DNA of 64,000 nt, taken from assembly GCF_018263855.1 (NCBI RefSeq), contig NZ_CP073318.1, forward strand, positions 4,898,001 through 4,962,000, given 5' to 3'. Source of the stretch: Kutzneria sp. CA-103260 (GTDB lineage: Bacteria > Actinomycetota > Actinomycetes > Mycobacteriales > Pseudonocardiaceae). The position numbers and the translations under genes are program-made. Of the stretch, positions 42,258 to 50,531 are shown one piece after another. How positions within the stretch are numbered: the first letter of the stretch is position 1; every line of letters starts with the position of its first letter. The notes below the pieces were generated by a model. That model saw only the letters and a list, made by a program, of their open reading frames with translations, did not search any database and had not been told where the DNA came from.

Positions 42258-42944
42258 ATGAAACTGCCGTATGTCGTGCTGTCGGCGGCCGTGAGCATCG
42301 ACGGCTACCTCGACGACGCCGGGTGCCGGCGCCTGCTGCTGTCCTGTCCGGAGGACTTCGACCGGGTGGACGCGGTGCGGGCCGACGTGGACGCGGTTCT
42401 GGTGGGGGCCAACACGATCAGACGTGACAACCCGCGCCTGATCGTGCACTCCGAGCAGCGGCGGGCCGAACGCGAGGCCCGCGGGCTGCCTGCGCACCCG
42501 ATGAAGGTGATCGTCACCGGTTCCGGCGACCTCGACCCGGAGCTGGCGGTGTGGGGCTGCGGCGGCGAGAAACTGGTGTTCACGGTGGACTCCGCCGCCG
42601 AGAAGGTGCGCGACCGGCTCGGCACGCTGGCCGAGGTGGTCAGCACCGGTGCGGTGTTCGACTGGCACACCGTCCTGGCGCGACTGGGCGAGCGCGGCGT
42701 GGACCGGCTGATGGTGGAGGGCGGCGGCACCGTGCACACCCAGCTGGTGGCGCTGAACCTGGCCGACGAGCTGCACGTCGCGGTGGCCCCGCTGGTGGTC
42801 GGGCAAGCAGAGGCGCCGCGTTTCCTGCGCCCGGCCAACTATCCCGGCGGGCCGACGGCCCGGATGAAACTCCTCGGCTGCACCCAGGTCGGCGACGTCG
42901 TGCTGCTGCGATACTCGCCCAAGGACCTGACCTGTTGCCAGTAG
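42258..42944 (+). CDS. RibD-C-type pyrimidine reductase
   Basis: A 228-residue reductase domain (DHFR-like fold): LSAAVSIDGYLDD, VLVGANTIRRDNPRLIV, and VDRLMVEGGGTVHTQLVALNLADELHV. This is the C-terminal half of RibD, without the deaminase. It reduces the ribosyl side chain of the RibA-derived pyrimidine with NADPH. The start is 5 bp after the ribA stop with GAGG upstream. The deaminase must be encoded elsewhere. Confidence 0.92.
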   Translation: MKLPYVVLSAAVSIDGYLDDAGCRRLLLSCPEDFDRVDAVRADVDAVLVGANTIRRDNPRLIVHSEQRRAEREARGLPAHPMKVIVTGSGDLDPELAVWGCGGEKLVFTVDSAAEKVRDRLGTLAEVVSTGAVFDWHTVLARLGERGVDRLMVEGGGTVHTQLVALNLADELHVAVAPLVVGQAEAPRFLRPANYPGGPTARMKLLGCTQVGDVVLLRYSPKDLTCCQ

Positions 42945-42953
42945 GAGGAACAC

Positions 42954-43931
42954 ATGCCCCTGTTCGACCTCTCGGAACCGGAGCTGGCCGAGCACAGGGT
43001 GACCGCGACCGAGCCGGACGGCCTGGACGCGTGGTGGGCGGGCCGGATCGAGCGCGCCCGCGCGGCGGCCGAGCCGACAACGCTGGTGCGGCACGAGGAA
43101 CTGGCCTACGGGCCGATGCCGGTGTGGGACGTGGAGTTCTCCGGCGACGGCGGTGACCGGATCCGGGGCTGGTACCTGCGGCCGGCCGGCTCCGAGGGCC
43201 AATCGCTGCCGATCGTCGTGCGGTACATCGGTTACGGCGGCGGGCGCGGACTGCCGCTGGAGCACACGCTGTGGGCCGCCGCCGGATTCGCCGTGCTGGT
43301 GATGGACACTCGCGGCCAGGGTGCGCGGTGGACGGTCGGCGCGACCGGGGATCCGGGGCGGACGCCGGCCGGGCCGGAGGTGCCCGGCGTGATGACCCGC
43401 GGCATCGCCAGCCCGGAAACCTATTACTACAGCCGGCTTTTCGTGGACGCCGTGCGCGCGGTCGACGTGGCGTCCGAATTGGACGGTGTGGATCCGGCCC
43501 GGATCGCCGTCGGCGGCGGCAGCCAGGGCGGCGGGCTGGCGATCGCCGCGGCGGCGCTGTCCGGCGACCGGGTCCGGGTGTGCCACGCGGACATCCCGTT
43601 CCTGTGCGACCTGCACCGGGCCGTGCGGATCGGGCCGAAGTCGCCGTACACGGAGATCAGTGATTTCCTGGCCCAGCACGTGGAAATGGTGCCGGCCGCG
43701 CTGGAGACCCTGCGCTACGTCGACTGCGCGCTGCTGGCCCGGCGGATCACCGCGACCAGCCTGTTCAGCGTGGGGCTGATGGACATGGTGTGCCCGCCGT
43801 CCACGGTTTTCGCGGCGTACAACGAGATTCGCGCGCCCAAGGAGATCGCCGTGTCGCCGTTCGGGGTGCACGACGTGCCGCGCGGGCACGTCGAGCGGCA
43901 GCTACGCCATCTTCGTGAGCACCTCGGCTGA
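42954..43931 (+). CDS. CE7-type acetyl esterase (acetylxylan esterase/cephalosporin-C deacetylase family)
   Basis: A 325-residue alpha/beta-hydrolase: RIRGWYLRPAG, VVRYIGYGGGRG (oxyanion), nucleophile GGGSQGGGL near 185, acid in GLMDMVCPPS near 275 and His in FGVHDVPRGH. This matches the CE7 acetyl-xylan esterase fold. AGGAGG precedes ATG. It is the third gene of the ribA operon, an unusual partner, so its substrate may not be a sugar. Its end overlaps the convergent DUF998 gene by 30 bp. Confidence 0.9.
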   Translation: MPLFDLSEPELAEHRVTATEPDGLDAWWAGRIERARAAAEPTTLVRHEELAYGPMPVWDVEFSGDGGDRIRGWYLRPAGSEGQSLPIVVRYIGYGGGRGLPLEHTLWAAAGFAVLVMDTRGQGARWTVGATGDPGRTPAGPEVPGVMTRGIASPETYYYSRLFVDAVRAVDVASELDGVDPARIAVGGGSQGGGLAIAAAALSGDRVRVCHADIPFLCDLHRAVRIGPKSPYTEISDFLAQHVEMVPAALETLRYVDCALLARRITATSLFSVGLMDMVCPPSTVFAAYNEIRAPKEIAVSPFGVHDVPRGHVERQLRHLREHLG

Positions 43932-44555
43932 GGCCGGCTCGGGCCGAGGCAGCAGCGCGGCGGCGCCGACGACGAGAAGCCAGAGATCCCCGGGATATCC
44001 GGCCAGTCGCTCGGCCCCGCCGACGCCGACCAGATCCGGCGCGAAGATCGACAGGGTGGTGCCGACCAGGCCGACCACCGCCAGCACGATGCCGAACAGG
44101 CCGAGCCCGGTGCGCCGGGATGCCAGTCCCAGCAACAGGATGGCCACGCTGCCCACGGGCAGGTTCAGCGCGCCGATCAGGTGCAGCGGCAGGTCCTCGT
44201 TCTCCGGCGCCGCGCCGACGAGCACCTGGCCGGCGCCGGCCAGGATCCACAGCAGCACGCCGAGCGAGGCCATGCTGGTCGGCGGCCAGACCGAGCCCAT
44301 CAGCCCGACCCCGGCCACGGTGAGCAGGCCGGCGATGATGAACGACGCGTTCATCGCGCCGGCCAGCGGCGAGCACACGTAGTTGCCCATGAACCGGCCG
44401 CAGGCCGTGTTGCCGAGGTCGCTGATGTAGTTGTCCCACCAGCTGTACGGGGTGCGCCACTGCGACGCGACGGCGACCTGGGCGACGAAGTACTGGACCA
44501 CCGCGACGATCCAGAGGAATCCGCCCACCGCCGCGCGTTTCTCCGCCTTCGTCAT
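43902..44555 (-). CDS. DUF998 membrane protein
   Basis: A 217-residue protein with six hydrophobic helices. It begins FLWIVAVVQYFVAQVAVA, with the external YSWWDNYISDLGNTACG typical of DUF998, then ASFIIAGLLTVAGVGLMG, LGVLLWILAGAGQVLVG and others. The function is unknown. ATG at 44555 was chosen because the coding signal weakens upstream. Confidence 0.85.
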   Translation of the reverse strand: MTKAEKRAAVGGFLWIVAVVQYFVAQVAVASQWRTPYSWWDNYISDLGNTACGRFMGNYVCSPLAGAMNASFIIAGLLTVAGVGLMGSVWPPTSMASLGVLLWILAGAGQVLVGAAPENEDLPLHLIGALNLPVGSVAILLLGLASRRTGLGLFGIVLAVVGLVGTTLSIFAPDLVGVGGAERLAGYPGDLWLLVVGAAALLPRPEPASAEVLTKMA

Positions 44556-44621
44556 GACTCGGAGGGTGATCCTGCTTCCGAACCCCGGCAACCGGCGTCC
44601 CCCTAACGAGCGAAGCTCAAT

Positions 44622-44700
44622 CCGCGAGTCCCGCTCTCAGGCAGCTGAAACACAGGTTCCGGAACTCGACATTCGGTTGCCCCAGAGCGGGACTCGCGGG
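44622..44700. repeat. Palindromic repeat family I, copy 2
   Basis: Outer arms CCGCGAGTCCCGCTCT (44622-44637) and its complement (44684-44699) match copy 1, and the right inner arm (GGAACTCGACATTCGGTTGCC) is also conserved. The left inner arm has diverged (GAAACACAGG instead of ATGTCGAG). As in copy 1, it ends exactly at the TGA of the reverse-strand gene (44701). Confidence 0.85.
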
Positions 44701-46038
44701 TCAGGCGCGGGTGGTGGCCAGCTCGGGGAGGGCGTCGTGGTCGGGTAGGTCGGTGTCGACGTCGCGGACCACCCGTACGAAGAAGCCGCAGAGTCCGACG
44801 ACCACACCCAGCACGCCGGTGCCGAAGAAGACCAGGGCCATGCCGCCGCCGGGGCCGCCGGGCACGAGCGAGCCGAACACCGGCAGCAGCGCGCCGCCGC
44901 GCTGCATGCCCGGCTCCAGCACGGAGTCGGACAGCGGCCCGATCACCGCCAGGGCCAGCGGCAGGGCCAGGTTGTCGATCACCTGCCGGGCCCCGAACAC
45001 CCGGCCCTGCATGGCCGGGTCGACCTTCACCTGCCAGATGGCGTCGAGATTGCCGCGCAGGAACGGCATGCACAGCCAGGAGCAGAACCAGCTGGCGGCC
45101 CACCAGAACATGCCGCCGCCCATGCCCAGCACGATTCGGCCCAGCGAGTAGTACACCAGAACCGCCAACAGCATCGACCGCACCGGACGCACCGGCGGCG
45201 GTCGTAACAGCATCACCACCCCGCCGACGACGCCGCCGACGGCCCCGACGGTCTGCACCAGACCGGCGGCCAGCTCGTCGTTCCCGGTGCGTAACAGCAC
45301 CATCGGCATGAGGACCTGCCAGCCCATCACCGACAACATGCTGACCACGAAGAACGTCAGCTGGAGGCCGACCAGCCCGGGCCGGGCGGCGATGTAGCGG
45401 AAGCCCACCCAGGCGCCGTGCCACCAGCCGGCGGCGCGGGCGGCGGTGCGGTCGGGCTGCGGGATGCTGACCAGGAACACGGTGCCCACCGCGACCAGGC
45501 CGGCCAGCACGGCGATCAGCACCACGAGATCGATTCCCAGGCACTGCAAGGCAACCGCGCCCAGTGTCGGGGCGACCACGTTCTGCACCGAGTCGGCAAT
45601 CGTTCGCATGGCGTTGGCCCGGGACAGGTCCTCTTTGGCCACCATCAGCGCGATCGTGGCCGAATAAGCCGGCACCTCGAACGCCACCAGCACGCCGGTG
45701 ATCGTGTTGGCCAGGAACAACTGCCAGACCTGCACACCGTCCACGGCGAACAGCACCAGCAGCGCGCCCAGCACCACCACGGTGCCGGCGTCGCCGACGG
45801 CGATGGTCAGCCGGCGCGGCAGCCGGTCGACGGCCGCGCCCGCGAACGGGCTGACCAGCATCGTCGCCACGAACGCGACGCCGGTCATCAGCGACAGGTC
45901 CACCGCGCTGTGCGTGCGCATGAACAGCCAGACGCCGAACCCGAAATTGACCATGCGGGCCGCGCTGACCGACAGGATCTGGCCGGCCCACAGGATCGAG
46001 TAGCCGCACAGACCGCCGGGGCGGTTCCATCTGTTCAC
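44701..46038 (-). CDS. MFS transporter (MFS_3 type)
   Basis: A 445-residue, ~12-helix permease: YSILWAGQILSVSAARMVNFGFGVWLFM, PFAGAAVDRLPRRLTIAVGD (motif A variant) and AMRTIADSVQNVVAPTLGAVAL. GTG at 46038. It resembles efflux permeases of the same family at 22204 and 31785; the substrate is unknown. The stop directly abuts repeat family I copy 2. Confidence 0.88.
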   Translation of the reverse strand: MNRWNRPGGLCGYSILWAGQILSVSAARMVNFGFGVWLFMRTHSAVDLSLMTGVAFVATMLVSPFAGAAVDRLPRRLTIAVGDAGTVVVLGALLVLFAVDGVQVWQLFLANTITGVLVAFEVPAYSATIALMVAKEDLSRANAMRTIADSVQNVVAPTLGAVALQCLGIDLVVLIAVLAGLVAVGTVFLVSIPQPDRTAARAAGWWHGAWVGFRYIAARPGLVGLQLTFFVVSMLSVMGWQVLMPMVLLRTGNDELAAGLVQTVGAVGGVVGGVVMLLRPPPVRPVRSMLLAVLVYYSLGRIVLGMGGGMFWWAASWFCSWLCMPFLRGNLDAIWQVKVDPAMQGRVFGARQVIDNLALPLALAVIGPLSDSVLEPGMQRGGALLPVFGSLVPGGPGGGMALVFFGTGVLGVVVGLCGFFVRVVRDVDTDLPDHDALPELATTRA

Positions 46039-46150
46039 AGGCAGCGCCCCATCGGGGCATCATCGCCAGCCGCCGGGCCGGTCCGCAAGATCAAGATCGA
46101 CTTTCTGGTCTACCTGACAGCAAGCCGATGCCCTTCAGTCTCCCCGCCCC

Positions 46151-46264
46151 CACCAAGAAGGGAGCATCCCACACGTTCACCGTCATGAAGGGCCCCATCC
46201 TCACGATAGACGTCATGAAGGGCCCCTTCCTCGCGTTGAACGTCAGGAAGGGGCCCTTCATGAC
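46151..46264. repeat. 30-bp tandem units ending in a 20-bp-arm hairpin (repeat family II, copy B)
   Basis: Units begin at 46181, 46211 and 46241 (period exactly 30 bp; CGTCATGAAGGGCCCCATCC in the first), with a degraded unit from 46151. The last unit is inverted within its core, so 46212-46231 and 46245-46264 make perfect 20-bp arms with a 13-nt loop. It lies directly 3' of the VWA gene stop (46270) in the 231-bp gap to the MFS start, so terminator use is likely. Nothing else is seen in that gap. Confidence 0.8.
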
Positions 46265-46269
46265 AGTCG

Positions 46270-47250
46270 TCAGGTGATCCGCTGGCTGATCACGATGGAG
46301 CCGGCCACCGCCAGCAGCGAGACCAGCGTGCCCAGGGCCAGCCACGGCTGGCTGGCGTCGACCTGCTTGGTCTCGTAGCCGATCTGCGAGGCCAGGTTGC
46401 TGTAGACGCTCTGCAACTGGCCGGCGCTCTCCGCGTCGTAGGCCTCGCCGCCGGACAGCTGGGCGACCTGCTGCATCGCCTGCTGGTCACCGGGCACGTC
46501 CTCCTGCTGCCCCTGCACGTCGGCGGTGCCGCCCTTGGTGCCGAAGTAGATGCCGGAGATCGGCATCTGCGCCGCCTTGGCCGCCTTGGCCTGCGTGTAC
46601 GCCCCGCGCTGGGCGTTCGGGTCGGCCGGGTTGTTCTCCCGGCCGTCGGACAGCAGCACGATGCGGGCCGGCGGCGGGCCGTCCGCGCCGGTGATCAGCT
46701 TGCCGAAGGACTGGATGGACTGGATGGCCGCGGCGATGGCGTCGCCGGTGGCGGTGCCCTCGGCCGGCTTCAGCGCGTCGATGCCGTCCTTGACCTGCTG
46801 GCGGTCCGTGGTCGGCGACACCAGGGCGGTGGCCGAGCCGGCGAACTCGATCAGCCCCAGGTTCACGCCCGGGGTCAGCTGGTCGGCGAACGACTTGGCC
46901 GCCTTCTGCGCCGCGGCCAGCCGGCTCGGCGGGATGTCCTTGGAGTTCATGGACAGCGACACGTCGATCACCAGCATCACGGTGGCCCGGTTGCGCGGCA
47001 CCTTCTGCTCGGCCGTCGGGCCGGCCAGCGCGATGCTGAGCAGGATCAGGCCGACCGCCAGCACCGCTGGCGGCACGTGCCGGGGCCAGCCCGGCCGCCG
47101 CGGCGCGACCCGGGACAGCAGCTCGGGATTGGTGTAGCGCTCGGTGTCCCGGCGACGCAGCCGCTGCATGACCAGGTACCCGACCGCGAGCGCGGCCACC
47201 ACGACGATCAGCAGCAACCAGAGCGGGTCAGTGAAACCCGACAAACTCAC
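46270..47250 (-). CDS. VWA-domain membrane protein
   Basis: A 326-residue protein. A membrane helix lies near the N-terminus (LWLLLIVVVAALAVGYLVM), another follows at 58-80, and then a von Willebrand A domain with MIDAS DVSLSMNSKD and a matching Thr/Asp (LLSDGRENNP); the C-terminal helix is ALGTLVSLLAVAGSIVI. It is the third gene of a MoxR-DUF58-VWA run, homologous in order to mycobacterial Rv1479-Rv1481. Such runs are thought to assemble or activate metal-dependent or envelope proteins. Confidence 0.92.
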   Translation of the reverse strand: MSLSGFTDPLWLLLIVVVAALAVGYLVMQRLRRRDTERYTNPELLSRVAPRRPGWPRHVPPAVLAVGLILLSIALAGPTAEQKVPRNRATVMLVIDVSLSMNSKDIPPSRLAAAQKAAKSFADQLTPGVNLGLIEFAGSATALVSPTTDRQQVKDGIDALKPAEGTATGDAIAAAIQSIQSFGKLITGADGPPPARIVLLSDGRENNPADPNAQRGAYTQAKAAKAAQMPISGIYFGTKGGTADVQGQQEDVPGDQQAMQQVAQLSGGEAYDAESAGQLQSVYSNLASQIGYETKQVDASQPWLALGTLVSLLAVAGSIVISQRIT

Positions 47251-47326
47251 TGTGCCCCCGCCTCGCTGACGCTCGGCGGCGGCGTTCGCCGGCTCGCTGT
47301 GTCGATGGGCGAATCCGCAAGCTCCT

Positions 47327-48262
47327 TCACCCAGCCACGCCCCCGGACCACCGCCGCTTACGGGCCACCACGAATCGGACCATGTCAGCGATCCAGTCGG
47401 AGTCGGTGCGCAGCACCAGGTGCGCGCAGTTGGCCTGCCGGAGTCCGGCGGCGACCTGTGCGCGGTGCTCGTCCGCGGCGGCGGCGAACTGGCGGCGCAG
47501 CAACGGCGAGGCGTTCACCTCGCGCTGCCGGCCGCTCTCCGGGTCCACCAGCGTCACCAGGCCGACCTCGGGCAGGTCGACGTCCCGTGGGTCGACGATC
47601 TCGACGGCCACCAGGTCGTGCCGGGCCGAGAGCCCGCGCAGCGGCCGCTGCCAGGACAGGTCGCCCAGGAAGTCGGAGATCACGACCACGAGCCCGCGAC
47701 GGCGCGGCGGCCGCCGTAGCTGCTCCAGCAGCGCCACCAGATCGCCCCGCACGCCCTCCGGCGCCCGTGGCGTCATCGCCACCCGTCGCACGAGGGTGCG
47801 GGCATGGGCCAAGCCGCCCCGCGCGGGCAACCGAACCATCTCCTGGCCGGTCGACAGCACGGCGCCGATGCGGTTGCCGCCGCCACCGGTCAGGTGCGTG
47901 AACGCGGCCACGGCGGCGACCGCCAGGTCGCGCTTCTCGCAGGCGGCGGTGCCGAAGTCGAGGCTGGCCGACAGGTCGACCGCCAGCCACGTCTCCAGCT
48001 CGCGGTCGGCGACCGTCTCGCGGATGTGCGGCTGCGTGGTGCGGGCCGTGACGGCCCAGTCCATCCGGCGCACGTCGTCGCCCGGCTGGTACGGCCGCGC
48101 CTCGCCCGGCTCCGTGCCCGGCCCGGGCACCAGGCCCAGGTGGTTGCCCTGGAGCAGGCCGTCCAACCGGCGGCGCACGTCCAGCTCCAGCGTGCGCAGC
48201 GCCGACTCCAGCTTCTCCTCCCTCAGGACGGGAGGAGCCCAGCGGGGGCGGGGTTCGGTCAC
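47327..48262 (-). CDS. DUF58 protein
   Basis: A 311-residue protein. GEARPYQPGDDVRRMDWAVTARTTQP is the DUF58 signature, followed by a VWA-like fold (ETWLAVDLSASLDF, then GLVVVISDFLGD). Unlike some relatives it has no membrane helix. GTG at 48262 is preceded by GAGGTGG. It lies between the MoxR ATPase and VWA genes, gaps 73 and 76 bp. Confidence 0.92.
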   Translation of the reverse strand: MTEPRPRWAPPVLREEKLESALRTLELDVRRRLDGLLQGNHLGLVPGPGTEPGEARPYQPGDDVRRMDWAVTARTTQPHIRETVADRELETWLAVDLSASLDFGTAACEKRDLAVAAVAAFTHLTGGGGNRIGAVLSTGQEMVRLPARGGLAHARTLVRRVAMTPRAPEGVRGDLVALLEQLRRPPRRRGLVVVISDFLGDLSWQRPLRGLSARHDLVAVEIVDPRDVDLPEVGLVTLVDPESGRQREVNASPLLRRQFAAAADEHRAQVAAGLRQANCAHLVLRTDSDWIADMVRFVVARKRRWSGGVAG

Positions 48263-48335
48263 AGGCCCACCTCGCTAGCGCTCGGCGGGTCTGCGACCCA
48301 GGTCCCTGCGCTGAATGGTGCCCTCGCGAGCTCGG

Positions 48336-49448
48336 TCACGGCCTACCGACCGGCGCGGGCGGCTGCATCGGCCCGAGGTGCGGCTGGAACGGCTGCTGCT
48401 GCGGCTGCGGGCCGGTGGCGATCGGCTGGCCGGCCTGCGGCCGCGCAGAGACCTGCGGCAGCGGCACCGTCTGCAGCACGCGGGCGACGATGTGGTCCAG
48501 CGGCACGCCGTCGGCCAGCGCGTCGTAGGACAGCACGAGGCGGTGGCGCAGCACGTCCGGCACCACGTCCACCACGTCCTGCGGGAGCACGTAGTCGCGG
48601 CCACGGACCAGGGCCAGCGCGCGGGCGGCGGCCACGATGCCGAGGCTGGCTCGCGGCGAGGCGCCGTAGGCGACCCAGCCGGCCACGTCGGTCAGGCCGT
48701 GGTCGCCGGGCGAGCGGGTGGCCAGCACCAGGCGCACCACGTAGTCCACCAGGGCGTGGTGCACGAACACCTTGGCCGCCACGTCCTGCAGCCGGACCAG
48801 CTCGTCGGTGCCGAGCACCTGCTGGGCCTGCGGCGGCGCGACGCCCATCCGGTAGACGATCTCGCGCTCCTCCTCGGCCGTCGGGTACTCCACGACGATC
48901 TTGAACAGGAACCGGTCGCGCTGGGCCTCGGGCAGCGGGTAGACGCCCTCGTTCTCGATCGGGTTCTGGGTGGCCAGCACCAGGAACGGGTCCGGCATCG
49001 GGAAGGTCTGGCCGCCGATCGACACGTGCCGCTCGGCCATCACCTCCAGCATCGCCGACTGCACCTTGGCCGGCGCCCGGTTGATCTCGTCGGCCAGCAC
49101 GAAGTTGGCCACCACCGGGCCCAGCTCCACGTCGAAGGTCTCGCTGGCCTGCCGGTAGATGCGGGTGCCGAGGATGTCCGCGGGCACCAGGTCCGGGGTG
49201 AACTGCACCCGGCTGAACGTGCCGCCGACCACCTTGGCGAAGGTCTCCACGGCCAGCGTCTTGGCCACGCCGGGCACGCCCTCCAGCAGCAGATGCCCCT
49301 TGGCCAGCAGGCCCACGAGCATGCGCTCGACCAGCCGGTCCTGGCCGACGATCACCCGCTTGACCTCGAACACGGTGCGCTCGAGCAGCTGGGCGTCCCG
49401 AGCCGGGGTGTTCGGCGGCGTGCCCTCGGTGTTGGCGGGCTCGGCCAC
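48336..49448 (-). CDS. MoxR-family AAA+ ATPase
   Basis: A 370-residue ATPase: Walker A GVPGVAKT near 58, Walker B VLADEINRAPAKVQSAMLEVM near 115, sensor ATQNPIENEGVYPLPEAQRDRF, and a lid domain. The C-terminus is a Gln/Pro-rich tail (GPQPQQQPFQPHLGP). GTG at 49448 follows AGGAGGT-N6. MoxR proteins act as chaperones with the VWA and DUF58 partners encoded next. Confidence 0.94.
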   Translation of the reverse strand: MAEPANTEGTPPNTPARDAQLLERTVFEVKRVIVGQDRLVERMLVGLLAKGHLLLEGVPGVAKTLAVETFAKVVGGTFSRVQFTPDLVPADILGTRIYRQASETFDVELGPVVANFVLADEINRAPAKVQSAMLEVMAERHVSIGGQTFPMPDPFLVLATQNPIENEGVYPLPEAQRDRFLFKIVVEYPTAEEEREIVYRMGVAPPQAQQVLGTDELVRLQDVAAKVFVHHALVDYVVRLVLATRSPGDHGLTDVAGWVAYGASPRASLGIVAAARALALVRGRDYVLPQDVVDVVPDVLRHRLVLSYDALADGVPLDHIVARVLQTVPLPQVSARPQAGQPIATGPQPQQQPFQPHLGPMQPPAPVGRP

Positions 49449-49495
49449 GTGCGGACCTCCTAGATGACGGCGTGCTCCGACGGTAGGTAACCCGA

Positions 49496-50050
49496 TCACC
49501 GGTGTGGGTGCTGTGAAGCAACCCTGGCCAGGTCGGCGGGCGTGTCCACGTCGACGGTCTCCCCCGGCGCCGCGGCCACCGGGGCGTAGTCCAACACCCC
49601 CAGCACCGAACGCAGCGACGCGTCCGCCGGGTTCTCGGGAAGCACTTTACGCAGGGCTTCGGCCCGCCACACGCCGATGAGCCACTGCCGGTGGCCGTCG
49701 TCCAGCACAGCCCCGTCGTTCGCCACGTGAGCCCGCAGCCGGGCCACGGTGTCCGCCGTGACGCCGACCAGGTCGGCGGCCAGCACCGCGACCAGCGGAG
49801 AGTCGATCAGCTTCAACCCCGCCGCCAGTCCGGCCACCGGACCGCCGCCCGGCGGGTCCTCGCGGGCCCACAGCACGGGGTGCTCGGTCGGCGTCTCCGG
49901 ACCCACGACAACCACCGGGTCCGCCGGGTGGACCGCCGCTATGCAGCGGTCGAGCAGGGTGTGGCCGGCCACGACCAGCGCCGGCTTGTGCACTCCGCCC
50001 ATCCGTTTGCCGCGCCCGCCGGCCAGCAGCACCGCGGCGAAGTCCGTCAC
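49496..50050 (-). CDS. MobA-like nucleotidyltransferase
   Basis: A 184-residue protein: AAVLLAGGRGKRMGGVHKPAL (residues 4-24, nucleotide-binding) and VAVLAADLVGVTADTV (metal-binding Asp). It fits the molybdenum-cofactor guanylyltransferase/NTP-transferase fold. MobA attaches GMP to molybdopterin; the exact substrate here is inference. GTG at 50050 is seven bases after TAGGGT. It is followed, 47 bp away, by the MoxR operon, whose relatives also serve metalloenzymes. Confidence 0.82.
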   Translation of the reverse strand: MTDFAAVLLAGGRGKRMGGVHKPALVVAGHTLLDRCIAAVHPADPVVVVGPETPTEHPVLWAREDPPGGGPVAGLAAGLKLIDSPLVAVLAADLVGVTADTVARLRAHVANDGAVLDDGHRQWLIGVWRAEALRKVLPENPADASLRSVLGVLDYAPVAAAPGETVDVDTPADLARVASQHPHR

Positions 50051-50057
50051 ACGCTGA

Positions 50058-50063
50058 ACCCTA
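50058..50063 (-). promoter_or_regulatory. -10 box TAGGGT for mobA-like gene
   Basis: Reverse-strand TAGGGT overlaps the SRPBCC stop codon and lies seven bases before GTG 50050. Confidence 0.4.
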
Positions 50064-50531
50064 GCCCTCGACCAGCTTGGCCAGCTTGTCGTACGAGTCG
50101 TTGACGCCGTGCTCCATGCCGCTGGCCAGCATGGCGTCGCGGGCCTCGACCGAGGGGAACACGGAGTGGGTGCGCAGCCGGGTGCGGCCACCGAGGTCCT
50201 CGTAGCTGGCGGTCTCCAGGCTGACCTGGCCGGGCGCGCCCTCGAACTCGAAGGTCTGGATGACCCGCTCGTCCTTGGCGACGGTGTGGAACACGCCGCG
50301 GAACCGGTACTCGTTACCGTCGGCGTCCCGGTTCACATAGCGGTAGCTGCCGCCGGGGCGGACGTCGTACTCGACGATGTCCATCTCCAGCTCGCGCGGG
50401 CCGAGCCACTGGGCGACCAGCGATGGGTCGGTGGCGGCCCGGAACACCTGGGCCGGGGTGGCGTCGAACTCCCGCTCGATGTCGATGAACGGGGTGCCGG
50501 GCTGGGCGGTGATGGTGGTCGGGTTGCTCAT
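50061..50531 (-). CDS. SRPBCC (AHSA1-like) protein
   Basis: A 156-residue START/AHSA1 fold: IDIEREFDATPAQVFRAATDPSLVAQWLGPRELEMDIVEYDVRPGGSYRYV and later FHTVAKDERVIQTFEFEG. It binds hydrophobic ligands in related proteins. The ATG overlaps the TGA of the ArsR gene (ATGA), with AAGGAGGAGG upstream. ArsR-SRPBCC pairs are a common actinobacterial module. Confidence 0.9.
   Translation of the reverse strand: MSNPTTITAQPGTPFIDIEREFDATPAQVFRAATDPSLVAQWLGPRELEMDIVEYDVRPGGSYRYVNRDADGNEYRFRGVFHTVAKDERVIQTFEFEGAPGQVSLETASYEDLGGRTRLRTHSVFPSVEARDAMLASGMEHGVNDSYDKLAKLVEG

Noticed and set aside
46091..46345. A short reverse ORF whose peptide repeats KGPFMT-like units.
   Set aside because: The repetition comes from the 30-bp DNA repeat. 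The same peptide pattern appears at the unrelated hairpin near 16050, so it is not a protein gene.
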